DNA from: an uncultured Alphaproteobacteria bacterium
Lineage (GTDB): Bacteria; Pseudomonadota; Alphaproteobacteria; Rs-D84
DNA: 38,363 nt
NCBI GenBank assembly: GCA_944389595.1
Contig: CALXMY010000010.1
Span: forward strand, 1 to 38,363
Direction of reading: 5' to 3'
Below the pieces are notes generated by a model, which had not been told where the DNA came from, ran no database searches, and saw only the letters and a program-made list of their open reading frames with translations. The translations under genes were made by a program, and so were the position numbers. Positions 24,326 to 32,348 of the stretch are shown piece by piece; positions within the stretch are counted from its first letter, which is position 1; every line of letters begins with the position of its first letter.

Positions 24326-24362
24326 TAAAAAAACTGGAGAGAGATAAACAAAGGGTATATGT

Positions 24363-26816
24363 ATGTCAGACGAACCAGTTTTTAATCAAGATGATTTTAT
24401 CAATAAATTGATAACCGAAGTTATGAAGGATTTATCTGTTGTAAAACTGTTTGCCGAATTGAAACGGGTGGCGACGAATTTATCGACGGAAATTGTTAAA
24501 AAATTAACATATAATTTTATTTTGAATGCATTACAAGATGTATTAAAAGAAAATAATCTGACTTTATCTGAATTGGCACAAAATATAGTATCGCAAAATA
24601 AATTTATGAATTATACGAATAATATGTTGCGCTGGCAATTGCGGTACAGAAGGGCACATGGCCGGGACATAGAACCAGAATTACAAGAAGAATTGATTCG
24701 ACGTTTCCCACAATATGATCCGGAACAGAAAAAAATATTACGCAGTGCGAAAAAAGTTGATTATAAATCCAAATCTGATAAATCATTGCGGTTAATGTAT
24801 TTTTATAAAAAGAGACATAATCTGGAAATACCGCAGGAAATGAATGCGGAATTAATATTGCGTTTTCCGGATTGGGACCCAGAAACCCAGACGTTCAAGG
24901 ACAATGACAAGAATAAGGTAGTAAAAGATTTTTCAAATTGTTCAAATGAAAATTTGCGTGGAATATATTTATACAGAAAACAAAGAAACCGTAAAATTGA
25001 ACCTGAATTAAATGCCGAATTGGCGCGACGTTTTCCCGGATGGAATTCGGAAACACAAACATTTGCCCGTGCAAAAGAGTCGGATATAACAAAACTGTCA
25101 AATGATGCATTATATTCCAGGTATAAAAGAGTCAAGCGAAAAGGTGGCGAAATAGATGATGAATTGGATGCGGAATTAACACGACGTTTTTCACGGTATG
25201 ATCCGAAAACAAAAACAATAGAGAAATTCAAAAAAATAGATTTTTCTGAAAATAATGACGTTGCGTTACGTGCGCTGTATAGGTATAACAAACGGCATAA
25301 CATTAAAATAGGGGTTGAATTAAATGCCGAATTAATACGACGCTTCCCTGGGTATGATCCAAAAACAGAAACATTCGGGAATAAGAAAGGAAAAAGCCTG
25401 GCTGAATTGTCCGATGCCAGATTGCGGGGAAGACATTGGTATAAAAAAACACATGGACAGGAAATAAGTGATGAATTAAACGATGAATTATCGCGTCGGT
25501 TTCCCTGTTATGATCCCAAAGAGAAAATATTTACGGGCAAAAGACGTGATAGTGACCCTGATCAGACCGGGGCGCAAGCCGATGACAATCGCCCGGTTGG
25601 CCCCGTGGCGGTGGCGGATAAGGTTTCAAATGAATCAAAATCTGTTTCAGTGCCACCAACAAAAGTGGTTGATTTAAAAACAAAAAGTCCGAAATTATCA
25701 AAAAAATCAAAGGGTGTCACATCAAATTCGGACATTGTTTTACCGCTGTTTTCCAACAAGGTGAAAAATGGCGATACATACAGTTTATTCTTTTATGATG
25801 GTGTTAATCAAAAATGTTTGTTAAGGGGGGCAATCAGACCGTATGAATTATATCTGTTTGATGAAAAGGCAAAAATCGCAATTGTTAAAAAAGCGTGTGT
25901 AAATAATGTGGTTTCATTGTTTTTAATTAATTTGAAAAAAGGAACTGTGCGGTCAACCCATAAATATGGATTTCAAACATGTGCATATGTTTCACAAACG
26001 CATGAGTTTTTTATAAACGAAGACAAAAATTTTATGGTTATTTCACACAAGCATATGATTCCCACATATGTTATTACTGTCCCGATAAATGCAGAAGTAT
26101 TAAAGGCAACATCAAAGCCGAAATATACCCGGTTTATCCATAACAGTGGGGGCGAAAGTGGTTATCCGTTGATGATAATTGCCACACAGGAAAATTTTGA
26201 TAAACAACAGCAAAAAATAAAATACATTTTGAATTCTGCAGATGCGCCAACCAGGCCACAAAAAAGTATGCTGGATGCGCAACTGTACGATATAACAAAT
26301 TCTATTAACGTTGAAAAAATGGGGTCGAATATGTTGCAAAATAATATTAAAAAACATACGCCATCAATAAAAACACCGCAACCAGTGCCAGAAATAGATA
26401 AGTCACAGTTAAGTTATGTCAAAGTTGTTGTTCAACCGGTTAAAAAAACGTCTGATGGTGTTTATAATGATATTTATGTTAATGGACAATTGTTGCGTAA
26501 AAATCATTTAAATACCGAAGTAAAATTGTTTTGCGATGATACAATTTTGGCAATACGTGGCACAATTGTTGATAATAAAAAGTATCCGGAATCACCGATA
26601 TGGTTGGTATACGATATGAATTTAAATTTACGTCCACCATTAAGTACAACCGCCAATCAGCGTTATATATATGTTGCAAATATTGTTGCATCACAGGATT
26701 GTATACGTTTGGCATTATCAAATAATTCATTTAAATTTGTTGAAACCGCACGTATGAAAAAATTGGCCGAAACAAAGCGTTTTGTTATTGAACGTGCCAA
26801 ACAAAAGCATAAATAA
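24363..26816 (+). CDS. Repeat protein with six ~52-residue R-R-F-P-x-Y-D-P units, unknown function
   Basis: An 817-residue protein with no signal peptide. Residues 1-75 are mostly helical. Six repeats follow at about residues 80-400; their R-F-P (or R-F-S) triplets fall at 114, 167, 223, 275, 327 and 379, a period of 52-56. The consensus is L-R-x-x-Y-x-Y-K-K-x-H-x-x-E-I-x-x-E-L-N-A-E-L-x-R-R-F-P-x-Y-D-P. A polar Lys/Ser/Pro linker (about 400-455) leads to a C-terminal, beta-rich half without transmembrane helices. The repeat recalls a small DNA- or RNA-binding helical module (basic, Arg/Lys/Tyr-rich), but I know no matching family. It sits 37 bases behind the ABC exporter gene and ends in a terminator. 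A cytoplasmic location is inferred. Confidence 0.85.
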   Translation: MSDEPVFNQDDFINKLITEVMKDLSVVKLFAELKRVATNLSTEIVKKLTYNFILNALQDVLKENNLTLSELAQNIVSQNKFMNYTNNMLRWQLRYRRAHGRDIEPELQEELIRRFPQYDPEQKKILRSAKKVDYKSKSDKSLRLMYFYKKRHNLEIPQEMNAELILRFPDWDPETQTFKDNDKNKVVKDFSNCSNENLRGIYLYRKQRNRKIEPELNAELARRFPGWNSETQTFARAKESDITKLSNDALYSRYKRVKRKGGEIDDELDAELTRRFSRYDPKTKTIEKFKKIDFSENNDVALRALYRYNKRHNIKIGVELNAELIRRFPGYDPKTETFGNKKGKSLAELSDARLRGRHWYKKTHGQEISDELNDELSRRFPCYDPKEKIFTGKRRDSDPDQTGAQADDNRPVGPVAVADKVSNESKSVSVPPTKVVDLKTKSPKLSKKSKGVTSNSDIVLPLFSNKVKNGDTYSLFFYDGVNQKCLLRGAIRPYELYLFDEKAKIAIVKKACVNNVVSLFLINLKKGTVRSTHKYGFQTCAYVSQTHEFFINEDKNFMVISHKHMIPTYVITVPINAEVLKATSKPKYTRFIHNSGGESGYPLMIIATQENFDKQQQKIKYILNSADAPTRPQKSMLDAQLYDITNSINVEKMGSNMLQNNIKKHTPSIKTPQPVPEIDKSQLSYVKVVVQPVKKTSDGVYNDIYVNGQLLRKNHLNTEVKLFCDDTILAIRGTIVDNKKYPESPIWLVYDMNLNLRPPLSTTANQRYIYVANIVASQDCIRLALSNNSFKFVETARMKKLAETKRFVIERAKQKHK

Positions 26817-26840
26817 AAATCGCCCAAACGGGCGATTTTT
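26815..26840. terminator. Bidirectional terminator between the repeat protein and clpB
   Basis: Perfect 11-bp arms AAAAATCGCCC and GGGCGATTTTT around loop AAAC. It overlaps the last bases of both convergent genes. Confidence 0.85.
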
Positions 26841-28896
26841 ATTGCACTGTTAAATCTTTGCCGTGAACATCGACAAATACCGTGCTGCCTTCGCCGATGC
26901 GCCCCGATAAAATCAGGTCTGCGATTTTATCTTCGACGGCGGATGTAATTAAACGTTTCAATGGGCGGGCACCAAATACAGGGTCGTATCCATTATCGCC
27001 CAACCATTTTATCGCCTTGTCAGATACGTTCAGGCTGATTCGACGTTCCGCCAATCGTTTTTCCAGGTTATGTAATTGTATTTTTACAATCCCGGCCATG
27101 ACATCTTTGCCCAATGGATTAAAGAAAACAATTTCATCAATACGGTTTATAAATTCCGGACGGAAATTTTTCTTTACTGCGTCCATATCTGGCAAATTGC
27201 TGGTCATTATAATAATTGTGTTTGTAAAATTCACAACGTGACCCTGGCCATCTGTTAAACGGCCATCGTCCAATATTTGCAGAAATACATTAAACACATC
27301 CGGGTTTGCCTTTTCAATTTCATCGAATAACAATACCTGGTATGGGCGACGACGTACGCTTTCGGTTAATACGCCGCCTTGTTCATAACCAACATATCCC
27401 GGGGGACTGCCAATCAGGCGTGAAACAGAATGTGATTCCATATATTCACTCATGTCAATTCGGGTCATGGCGGTATCGTCGTTGAACAGATATTCCGCCA
27501 AAGCCTTGGCTACTTCGGTTTTACCAACACCTGTTGGCCCCAGGAACATAAAACTGCCCGATGGACGGTGTGGATCGGATAATCCCGCACGACTGCGACG
27601 AATTGCGCGCGCGATTACGGACAGCGCATGATCTTGGCCAACAACGCGTTTACGCAACTCATCTTCGATATTTAATAATTTTGATTGTTCTTCCATGCTT
27701 AGTTTATCTGCGGGGACACCCGTCCATTTGCTGACCACGGCGGCAATGTGTTCCGGCAATACAGTTTTGTATTCTTTTGATTCCGCATTCATTTTACGGA
27801 TTTGTTCCTCCAGCTCGGGAATTTTTCCATATTGCAATGCGGATGCTTTTTCATAATCACCATTGCGCATGGCGGCGGCAACTTCGGCCTTGGCCGAATC
27901 CAGTGCGGCCATTGCATCAGACAGTGCACGCATTTTTTTCTGTTCCTGGTGCCATTGTTCCGTCATTTTTGCGGATTCAGCCTCGGTTTTTTGTATTATG
28001 CCGTCCAAATCCTTCAGACGTTTTTTTGAATCTTCGTCTTTTTCCTTTTTCAGTGCCTGTTGTTCGATTTTTAATTGCATCAGGTGTCGGTCAATTTCAT
28101 CCAATTTTTCCGGTTTGGACGCAATTTCAATACGAACACGTGCGGCGGCCTCGTCCATTAAATCGATTGCTTTGTCGGGTAAAAATCTGTCTGTGATATA
28201 ACGATTGGACAGTCGCACCGCTGCGACCAATGCGGCATCAGAAATACGCACACCATGGTGACCTTCGTATTTTTCCTTTAACCCGCGCAGAATTGAAATA
28301 GTATCGTCAACGGTTGGCTCGTCAACATATACAGGTTGAAAACGACGCGCCAGGGCAGGGTCTTTTTCAATATATTGACGATATTCGTCCAATGTTGTTG
28401 CGCCCAAACAGTGCAATTCACCGCGGGCCAACATCGGTTTTAACAGATTCCCGGCATCCATACTGCCTTCGCCTTTGCCGGCACCAACCAACGTATGTAA
28501 TTCATCAATGAATAATATTATTTGTCCATTGGAATCTTTGACGGCCTTTAATATTGCCTTGAAACGGCCCTCGAATTGACCGCGGAACATTGCACCGGCC
28601 ATTAATGCGCCCATGTCCAATGACAATAATTTTTTATTTAATAAATTTTCCGGTACGTCGCGTGATACGATTCGTTCGGCCAATCCTTCGACAATTGCGG
28701 TTTTACCAACGCCGGGATTACCGATTAATACCGGATTGTTTTTAGTGCGGCGGGACAGAACCTGGACAGTGCGGCGAATTTCTTCGTCGCGGCCAATTAC
28801 GGGATCCAATTTTCCATCGGCCGCCAGTTTTGTAAAATCAGTTGTATATTTTGCTATCGCCTGTTCGGGCGTTTCTTGCATTTCTTCTGGGTTCAT
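26839..28896 (-). CDS. clpB: ClpB disaggregase lacking the N-terminal domain
   Basis: 685 residues from the ATG at 28896, which follows AGGAGA; the frame is open to 28956 but the extra 20 residues have no Shine-Dalgarno and are not ClpB-like. The protein starts just before the first AAA+ domain ([11 protein letters not shown], Walker A G-N-P-G-V-G-K-T). It keeps the full coiled-coil middle domain (Q-Y-G-K-I-P-E-L-E) and the second AAA+ domain (Walker A G-P-T-G-V-G-K-T, pore G-Y-V-G-Y). The roughly 150-residue substrate-binding N-domain is absent and nothing like it is encoded upstream. Between M-T-S-N-L and N-F-R-P-E-F there are only 8 residues instead of about 27. ClpB with DnaK resolves aggregates. 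A heat-shock-type promoter lies upstream. Confidence 0.93.
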   Translation of the reverse strand: MNPEEMQETPEQAIAKYTTDFTKLAADGKLDPVIGRDEEIRRTVQVLSRRTKNNPVLIGNPGVGKTAIVEGLAERIVSRDVPENLLNKKLLSLDMGALMAGAMFRGQFEGRFKAILKAVKDSNGQIILFIDELHTLVGAGKGEGSMDAGNLLKPMLARGELHCLGATTLDEYRQYIEKDPALARRFQPVYVDEPTVDDTISILRGLKEKYEGHHGVRISDAALVAAVRLSNRYITDRFLPDKAIDLMDEAAARVRIEIASKPEKLDEIDRHLMQLKIEQQALKKEKDEDSKKRLKDLDGIIQKTEAESAKMTEQWHQEQKKMRALSDAMAALDSAKAEVAAAMRNGDYEKASALQYGKIPELEEQIRKMNAESKEYKTVLPEHIAAVVSKWTGVPADKLSMEEQSKLLNIEDELRKRVVGQDHALSVIARAIRRSRAGLSDPHRPSGSFMFLGPTGVGKTEVAKALAEYLFNDDTAMTRIDMSEYMESHSVSRLIGSPPGYVGYEQGGVLTESVRRRPYQVLLFDEIEKANPDVFNVFLQILDDGRLTDGQGHVVNFTNTIIIMTSNLPDMDAVKKNFRPEFINRIDEIVFFNPLGKDVMAGIVKIQLHNLEKRLAERRISLNVSDKAIKWLGDNGYDPVFGARPLKRLITSAVEDKIADLILSGRIGEGSTVFVDVHGKDLTVQ

Positions 28897-28926
28897 AATT
28901 AAATGTCTCCTTGGATTATTTTGCAC

Positions 28927-28957
28927 TATATATAGTAGCATTTTGTCGATTTTCAAG
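28927..28957 (-). promoter_or_regulatory. Candidate sigma-32 (heat-shock) promoter of clpB
   Basis: On the minus strand CTTGAAA (28951-28957), then CTATATATAG starting 18 bases after CTTG. Same layout as before clpP (20034-20065). The start site would be about 25-30 bases before the ATG at 28896, which also supports that start. Confidence 0.55.
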
Positions 28958-29061
28958 GTACAGGAATCAAAACATTGATTTTATATAACAAATTGGACAT
29001 TGTAAAAATTTGTGATATAATTATGTGGTTACAGCCGCATAATTAAATATTAAAACAATTC

Positions 29062-29090
29062 TTGACTTTTCGGGAATTTTAGTATAAATT
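29062..29090 (+). promoter_or_regulatory. Promoter of rpmB
   Basis: TTGACT (29062-29067) with TATAAA at 15 bp (29083-29088) or TAAATT at 17 bp (29085-29090). About 27 bases before the rpmB ATG. Confidence 0.6.
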
Positions 29091-29116
29091 ATGCCCCAGT
29101 TATCAAAGGATTAAAT

Positions 29117-29491
29117 ATGCCACGTGTATGTAAAGTTACAGGTAAAAAAACGCAGGTTGGTATGAACGTATCGCATTCCGAACGTCATACAAAGCGTACA
29201 TTTCTGCCGAATTTGCAGAAATTGAAATTTCACAGTGATATTTTAAATCGCGATTTTTCGTTGCGTATATCGACGGCTGGTTTGCGCACATTGACCAAGC
29301 ATGGCGGTTTGGATGCGTATGTTATGTCAAAATCTCCGTCGCGTTTGACACCGGAAATGGCCGCGATTAAAAAGGCAATTAATAAAAAAATCGGTCCGGC
29401 GGAAAAGCCTGCAAAAAAACCGACGCACAAGGCAAATCGCAGTGCGCGTTTGGTTAAAAAGGTTGCGGCACGTACGGCGGCGACAAAATAA
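29117..29491 (+). CDS. rpmB: 50S ribosomal protein L28
   Basis: 124 residues. The L28 core is P-R-V-C-K-V-T-G-K-K, then V-S-H-S-E-R-H-T-K-R-T-F-L-P-N-L-Q, L-R-I-S-T-A-G-L-R-T-L-T-K-H-G-G-L-D-A-Y. A Lys/Ala-rich basic tail of about 40 residues extends it beyond the roughly 78-residue E. coli protein; alphaproteobacterial L28 is commonly longer. AAAGGA precedes the ATG. tRNA-Leu follows 17 bases behind the stop, with no promoter between, so both likely share one transcript ending at 29603-29628. Confidence 0.96.
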   Translation: MPRVCKVTGKKTQVGMNVSHSERHTKRTFLPNLQKLKFHSDILNRDFSLRISTAGLRTLTKHGGLDAYVMSKSPSRLTPEMAAIKKAINKKIGPAEKPAKKPTHKANRSARLVKKVAARTAATK

Positions 29492-29508
29492 TTTGTCTGT
29501 TGCCTTTT

Positions 29509-29593
29509 GGCCCCGTGGCGGAATTGGTAGACGCGCTTGACTCAAAATCAAGTTCCGCAAGGAGTGTCGGTTCGAGTCCGACCAGGGCCACCA
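29509..29593 (+). tRNA. tRNA-Leu (anticodon CAA)
   Basis: An 85-base class II tRNA. The acceptor GGCCCCG faces CAGGGCC, giving one C-A mismatch at the sixth pair. The D arm begins TGGCGGAATTGG. The anticodon stem CTTGA/TCAAG has loop CTCAAAA, so the anticodon is CAA. A short variable arm and T arm GTCGG-TTCGAGT-CCGAC follow. CCA is encoded. Confidence 0.94.
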
Positions 29594-29602
29594 GATAAAA
29601 TA

Positions 29603-29628
29603 AAAAACGGGGCGGATGCCCCGTTTTT
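29603..29628 (+). terminator. Terminator of rpmB-tRNA-Leu
   Basis: Perfect 11-bp arms AAAAACGGGGC and GCCCCGTTTTT around loop GGAT. Confidence 0.85.
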
Positions 29629-30088
29629 GTTACTCGTAACTGGTAACTGGTAACTCGTGATTTCCCCGCCCAGGTTCCACCCACGCGACGCGTCGCGCGG
29701 GGCCCGGGGGCGGTGGGCATTATTAGATACTTAATCCCCATTGTCACCCCGTGGCTTGACCACGGGGCCCAGGTTATTAAAACTTATTTGCGTTAGCAAA
29801 TATCAAATTGAATAAAAATAAGTGTCGCTTTCGCGACAGGTTTATTTACCTGGATCCTGGGGTCAAGCCCCAGGATGACAAGAAAAAGAACGCCATGTAA
29901 TGACAATACTTATAGCCCCAGGCGGACAGAGAATACGGGGCCCCCGCGCCCAGGATGACAAAGAGAAATGGTCCCAAGATGACAAGAAAAAGAATGTCAT
30001 AGGATGACAAAGAGAGGGGTTCAAAACCACCCTCCGCCACCCGACGGGGAAAAATCACGAGTAACCAGTTACGAGTTACCAGTAACTC
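29629..30088 (+). repeat. Repeat block A-D-B-C-tail with closing inverted A
   Basis: Fills the gene-free stretch between tRNA-Leu and the gene at 30122. The order is: A words at 29629-29660; a GC-rich element (here D) with CCACCCACGC...GCGGGGCCCGGGGGCGGTGGGCATT; B head 29743-29774; B-C spacer; C head 29848-29879. A tail with CAGGATGACAAAGA words runs to about 30018, and an inverted A copy lies at 30056-30088. The 29629-29965 part is repeated almost base for base, in the same orientation, at 32349-32770. No gene is seen in this block. Confidence 0.87.
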
Positions 30089-30121
30089 CCAAAGGGGGGG
30101 CGCAACGCGCGGGAATGGCAA

Positions 30122-31024
30122 TTAATCAATCGGTTTTGGATGTGTTGACACCGGATAATTACCATCGGGGTCATAATCGCCTGTATAATAGCAGTTGCTT
30201 TTGAACCGAAATTCATTTCCGGCACCATCGCGCATATGTTGTGTATTTGGTACATAGCATCGATTCACACTGGTCGCGCCGGTGCCGGCCGTTACCGTTG
30301 GCACCGCGCCATAATATGGGCAACGAATACATTCCATATTAACATATGACGATGTTGATGATGCTTTATCAATACGATAATAATTTTGTTCACATTTAAT
30401 CATATCCCCATCCAAGTTGCCTGTGCAAGGCACGGCATTTTCTGGGCACTTTTGACACCTAAAACTTCCCGGCCAATAATGCTCGAAATCCCAGCGTCCT
30501 TTCCATGTTTGGTAATAACCTTCCTTGCAACGTTTCATACATCCGCCCACACCCGATTGTATCACACATTTTGCCTCCATCCCGGTACTTATAGATGTCC
30601 ATTCTGTTTGACTGGGGCATTCCGATGGACAGGTGGGACCTTCGACACAAATATCATAAGTTATCAAACAATCCCAAGTTTGATTTATCGCCATAACAGT
30701 TGCGATACCGTAACCACTGGGGCATGTGATACAGGTTTTCATACGATATCCAGGGCTGATTGAAGCTGGAAAACTTGAACTATAATAAAGATATTCACTG
30801 GTGGCACAGTCAACATCACCTTCTTTTTGTTTATATGGGCTGTATTCATACAGTTTCAATAACGACACATTTTCATCATGTACCCATTGTACCAGTTCGA
30901 AAGGACTCGTTGGATGCTCTTCAACACAATTATATCTGCTGAGCCCGGCATCTGTAACACCGGCTGCAAATGCATTATTTGCAAACAACAGTCCAAATAA
31001 AACCAATCCCCAGAATTTACGCAT
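30122..31024 (-). CDS. Secreted Cys-rich protein
   Basis: A 300-residue protein with a signal peptide (M-R-K-F-W-G-L-V-L-F-G-L-L..., cleavage near A-F-A at 20). The mature chain has regularly spaced cysteine pairs: C-I-T-C-P-S-G-Y-G, C-L-I-T-Y-D-I-C, C-P-S-E-C, C-M-K-R-C-K-E-G-Y-Y, C-Q-K-C-P, C-I-R-C-P-Y-Y. The C-terminal motif C-Y-V-P then E-F-R-F-K-S-N-C is shared with 31272-32333 (C-Y-I-P, E-Y-R-F-K-S-N-C). It is the divergent neighbour and clear paralog of that gene. AAGGAAGG lies before the ATG; the promoter and inverted repeat are described separately. An extracellular, disulfide-stabilised protein of unknown function. Confidence 0.88.
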   Translation of the reverse strand: MRKFWGLVLFGLLFANNAFAAGVTDAGLSRYNCVEEHPTSPFELVQWVHDENVSLLKLYEYSPYKQKEGDVDCATSEYLYYSSSFPASISPGYRMKTCITCPSGYGIATVMAINQTWDCLITYDICVEGPTCPSECPSQTEWTSISTGMEAKCVIQSGVGGCMKRCKEGYYQTWKGRWDFEHYWPGSFRCQKCPENAVPCTGNLDGDMIKCEQNYYRIDKASSTSSYVNMECIRCPYYGAVPTVTAGTGATSVNRCYVPNTQHMRDGAGNEFRFKSNCYYTGDYDPDGNYPVSTHPKPID

Positions 31025-31096
31025 GTTTTTCCTTCCTTTATACCAAAAACCGTGCCGAAAATAAACGGTGAGTTTTTTTCAACATTCTTTTAACGC

Positions 31097-31126
31097 ATTT
31101 TAGTCGATTTTCCCAAGGTATGTCAA
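31097..31126 (-). promoter_or_regulatory. Promoter of the 30122-31024 gene
   Basis: On the minus strand TTGACA (31121-31126), an 18-bp spacer and TAAAAT (31097-31102). Identical boxes and spacing to 12587-12616. Confidence 0.72.
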
Positions 31127-31178
31127 TGTGAAATTGTGCCGAAAATAAACCACCGTTTATTTTCGGCATAATTTAAGA

Positions 31179-31208
31179 TTGACTTATGTTGAAAAAAGCG
31201 GCTAAAAT
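31179..31208 (+). promoter_or_regulatory. Promoter of the 31272-32333 gene
   Basis: TTGACT (31179-31184), an 18-bp spacer and TAAAAT (31203-31208). The predicted leader of about 55 bases contains the inverted repeat 31226-31249. Confidence 0.7.
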
Positions 31209-31271
31209 ATTTCATGAAAAATATTGAAAATAAACCACCGTTTATTTTCGGCATAAGAAAGGAAGGATTTT

Positions 31272-32333
31272 ATGCGTAAATTCAATAAAAAATCGGCAAT
31301 AACGGTTATCGCGGCATTGTTTATGTTTGCCATCGGTACACCACATGCCGCACGGGCGACAACATCTACTATCACTTGTGTTCACCAAGATCAAATTAAA
31401 GAAGGGAGAATTTATGCCTGTGGCGATGGTACCTGTTGTGCCCCCAGCGGTGCACAGTGTTTAACTTATTGTCCAGACGTTATGGATCCCCCCGAAGTAA
31501 CAGTTGTTATATCTGTTGAGGATGCCGGCAAATCGTCAGTTTATACTTGTATAGATGAAGTATATAAAAATGAATACACTTGTCCAGATGATGGTACCGT
31601 GGCATCCGATGGTATGGAACCACAAAACTGCGATGAAAAGGAATATTTTTGTTATTGGTCAAGAACCACCGGAACTGTGTACCAAAAACGCCGAACATAT
31701 TCGTGTACAACATGTCCGACTGGCTATAAACTTGTCAAAGCAACAAAAACTAATTCGCAATTAGACTGTAAAATAACATACGGAACATGTGAAAAAATTG
31801 CATGTTATAATACAGAATGTGCCGACATAACAACATGGACGGATGTTAGTGGCAGCGAAGGTATGCAAATGCAATGCAATACCGGCACCGATAAATGCGA
31901 ATACAAATGTAAATACGCATATTATGATTCGTCGTATGTATTTCATGAGTCTCCATCCGAAGCCAAGCCATCATGCAAAAAATGTCCAAGCGGTGCGTTA
32001 TGCAACAATAACAAAATCAGTTGCAACATAGGGTATTATTTAACCCGAACAGGCGGTCTAAGCGGTGGCGTAATAATGGGTAATTACACATATTCGTGTA
32101 ATCAATGTCCCGCGGTTTCGAATAATGTTGGCGATACAATATACGGCACAACCAGTGCCAGAATTTACAATGACAACGAAGTATTTGATGATGTCAAAGT
32201 AAAAAGTTCTGTGACATTATGTTATATACCCCCCGATGTGCATATAACAACCAAGGAAGGTCACGAATACAGATTCAAGAGCAATTGTAACTATAGCCCC
32301 GGTTCTGGTGTGGTCATAGTCCCGGGTAATTAA
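31272..32333 (+). CDS. Secreted Cys-rich protein
   Basis: A 353-residue protein with a signal peptide of about 29 residues (basic M-R-K-F-N-K-K, hydrophobic core, A-A-R-A). The mature part has C-C-A-P-S-G-A-Q-C (compare C-C-A-P-T-A-E-Q-C in 11420-12529), T-C-P-x-D-G, C-T-T-C-P-T-G-Y-K-L, C-K-I-T-Y-G-T-C, K-C-E-Y-K-C, C-K-K-C-P-S-G-A-L-C, C-N-Q-C-P, C-Y-I-P and R-F-K-S-N-C. The order of motifs is collinear with the 11420 protein along most of its length. AAGGAAGG precedes the ATG by 7 bases. Repeat A follows the stop codon after 15 bases. Function unknown; export and disulfide bonding are likely. Confidence 0.88.
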   Translation: MRKFNKKSAITVIAALFMFAIGTPHAARATTSTITCVHQDQIKEGRIYACGDGTCCAPSGAQCLTYCPDVMDPPEVTVVISVEDAGKSSVYTCIDEVYKNEYTCPDDGTVASDGMEPQNCDEKEYFCYWSRTTGTVYQKRRTYSCTTCPTGYKLVKATKTNSQLDCKITYGTCEKIACYNTECADITTWTDVSGSEGMQMQCNTGTDKCEYKCKYAYYDSSYVFHESPSEAKPSCKKCPSGALCNNNKISCNIGYYLTRTGGLSGGVIMGNYTYSCNQCPAVSNNVGDTIYGTTSARIYNDNEVFDDVKVKSSVTLCYIPPDVHITTKEGHEYRFKSNCNYSPGSGVVIVPGN

Positions 32334-32348
32334 TTTCCCCCCTTTGGG

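Larger units (their letters stand above)
31054..31252. promoter_or_regulatory. Divergent control region with three copies of the shared inverted repeat
   Basis: The central copy 31138-31167 is a perfect inverted repeat: 13-bp arms GCCGAAAATAAAC and GTTTATTTTCGGC, spacer CACC. It sits between the two divergent -35 boxes. A second copy (31226-31249, 10-bp arms) falls in the leader of the plus gene, just before its AAGGAAGG. A third, degenerate one (31054-31080, half GCCGAAAATAAAC) falls in the leader of the minus gene. A dimeric regulator site and, in the leaders, an RNA hairpin are both possible. Confidence 0.75.

Noticed and set aside
24600..25560. TPR, PPR or WD repeats in the 817-residue protein
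   Set aside because: The period is 52-56 residues and the conserved R-R-F-P-x-Y-D-P motif does not fit the 34-36-residue TPR/PPR or the ~40-residue WD pattern.
28897..29116. Frameshifted ClpB N-domain upstream of clpB
   Set aside because: The 220 bases up to rpmB are AT-rich, hold two promoters and in no frame resemble the ClpB N-domain.
29509..30121. Integrated island using tRNA-Leu as attachment site
   Set aside because: No integrase gene and no second copy of the tRNA 3' end can be found within the window; the repeats begin behind the terminator, not at the tRNA end.
31138..31167. Recombinase site of an invertible promoter
   Set aside because: The copies would allow inversion in principle, but no recombinase gene is nearby, and promoters point outward with matching boxes on both sides, so an operator explains the layout more simply.
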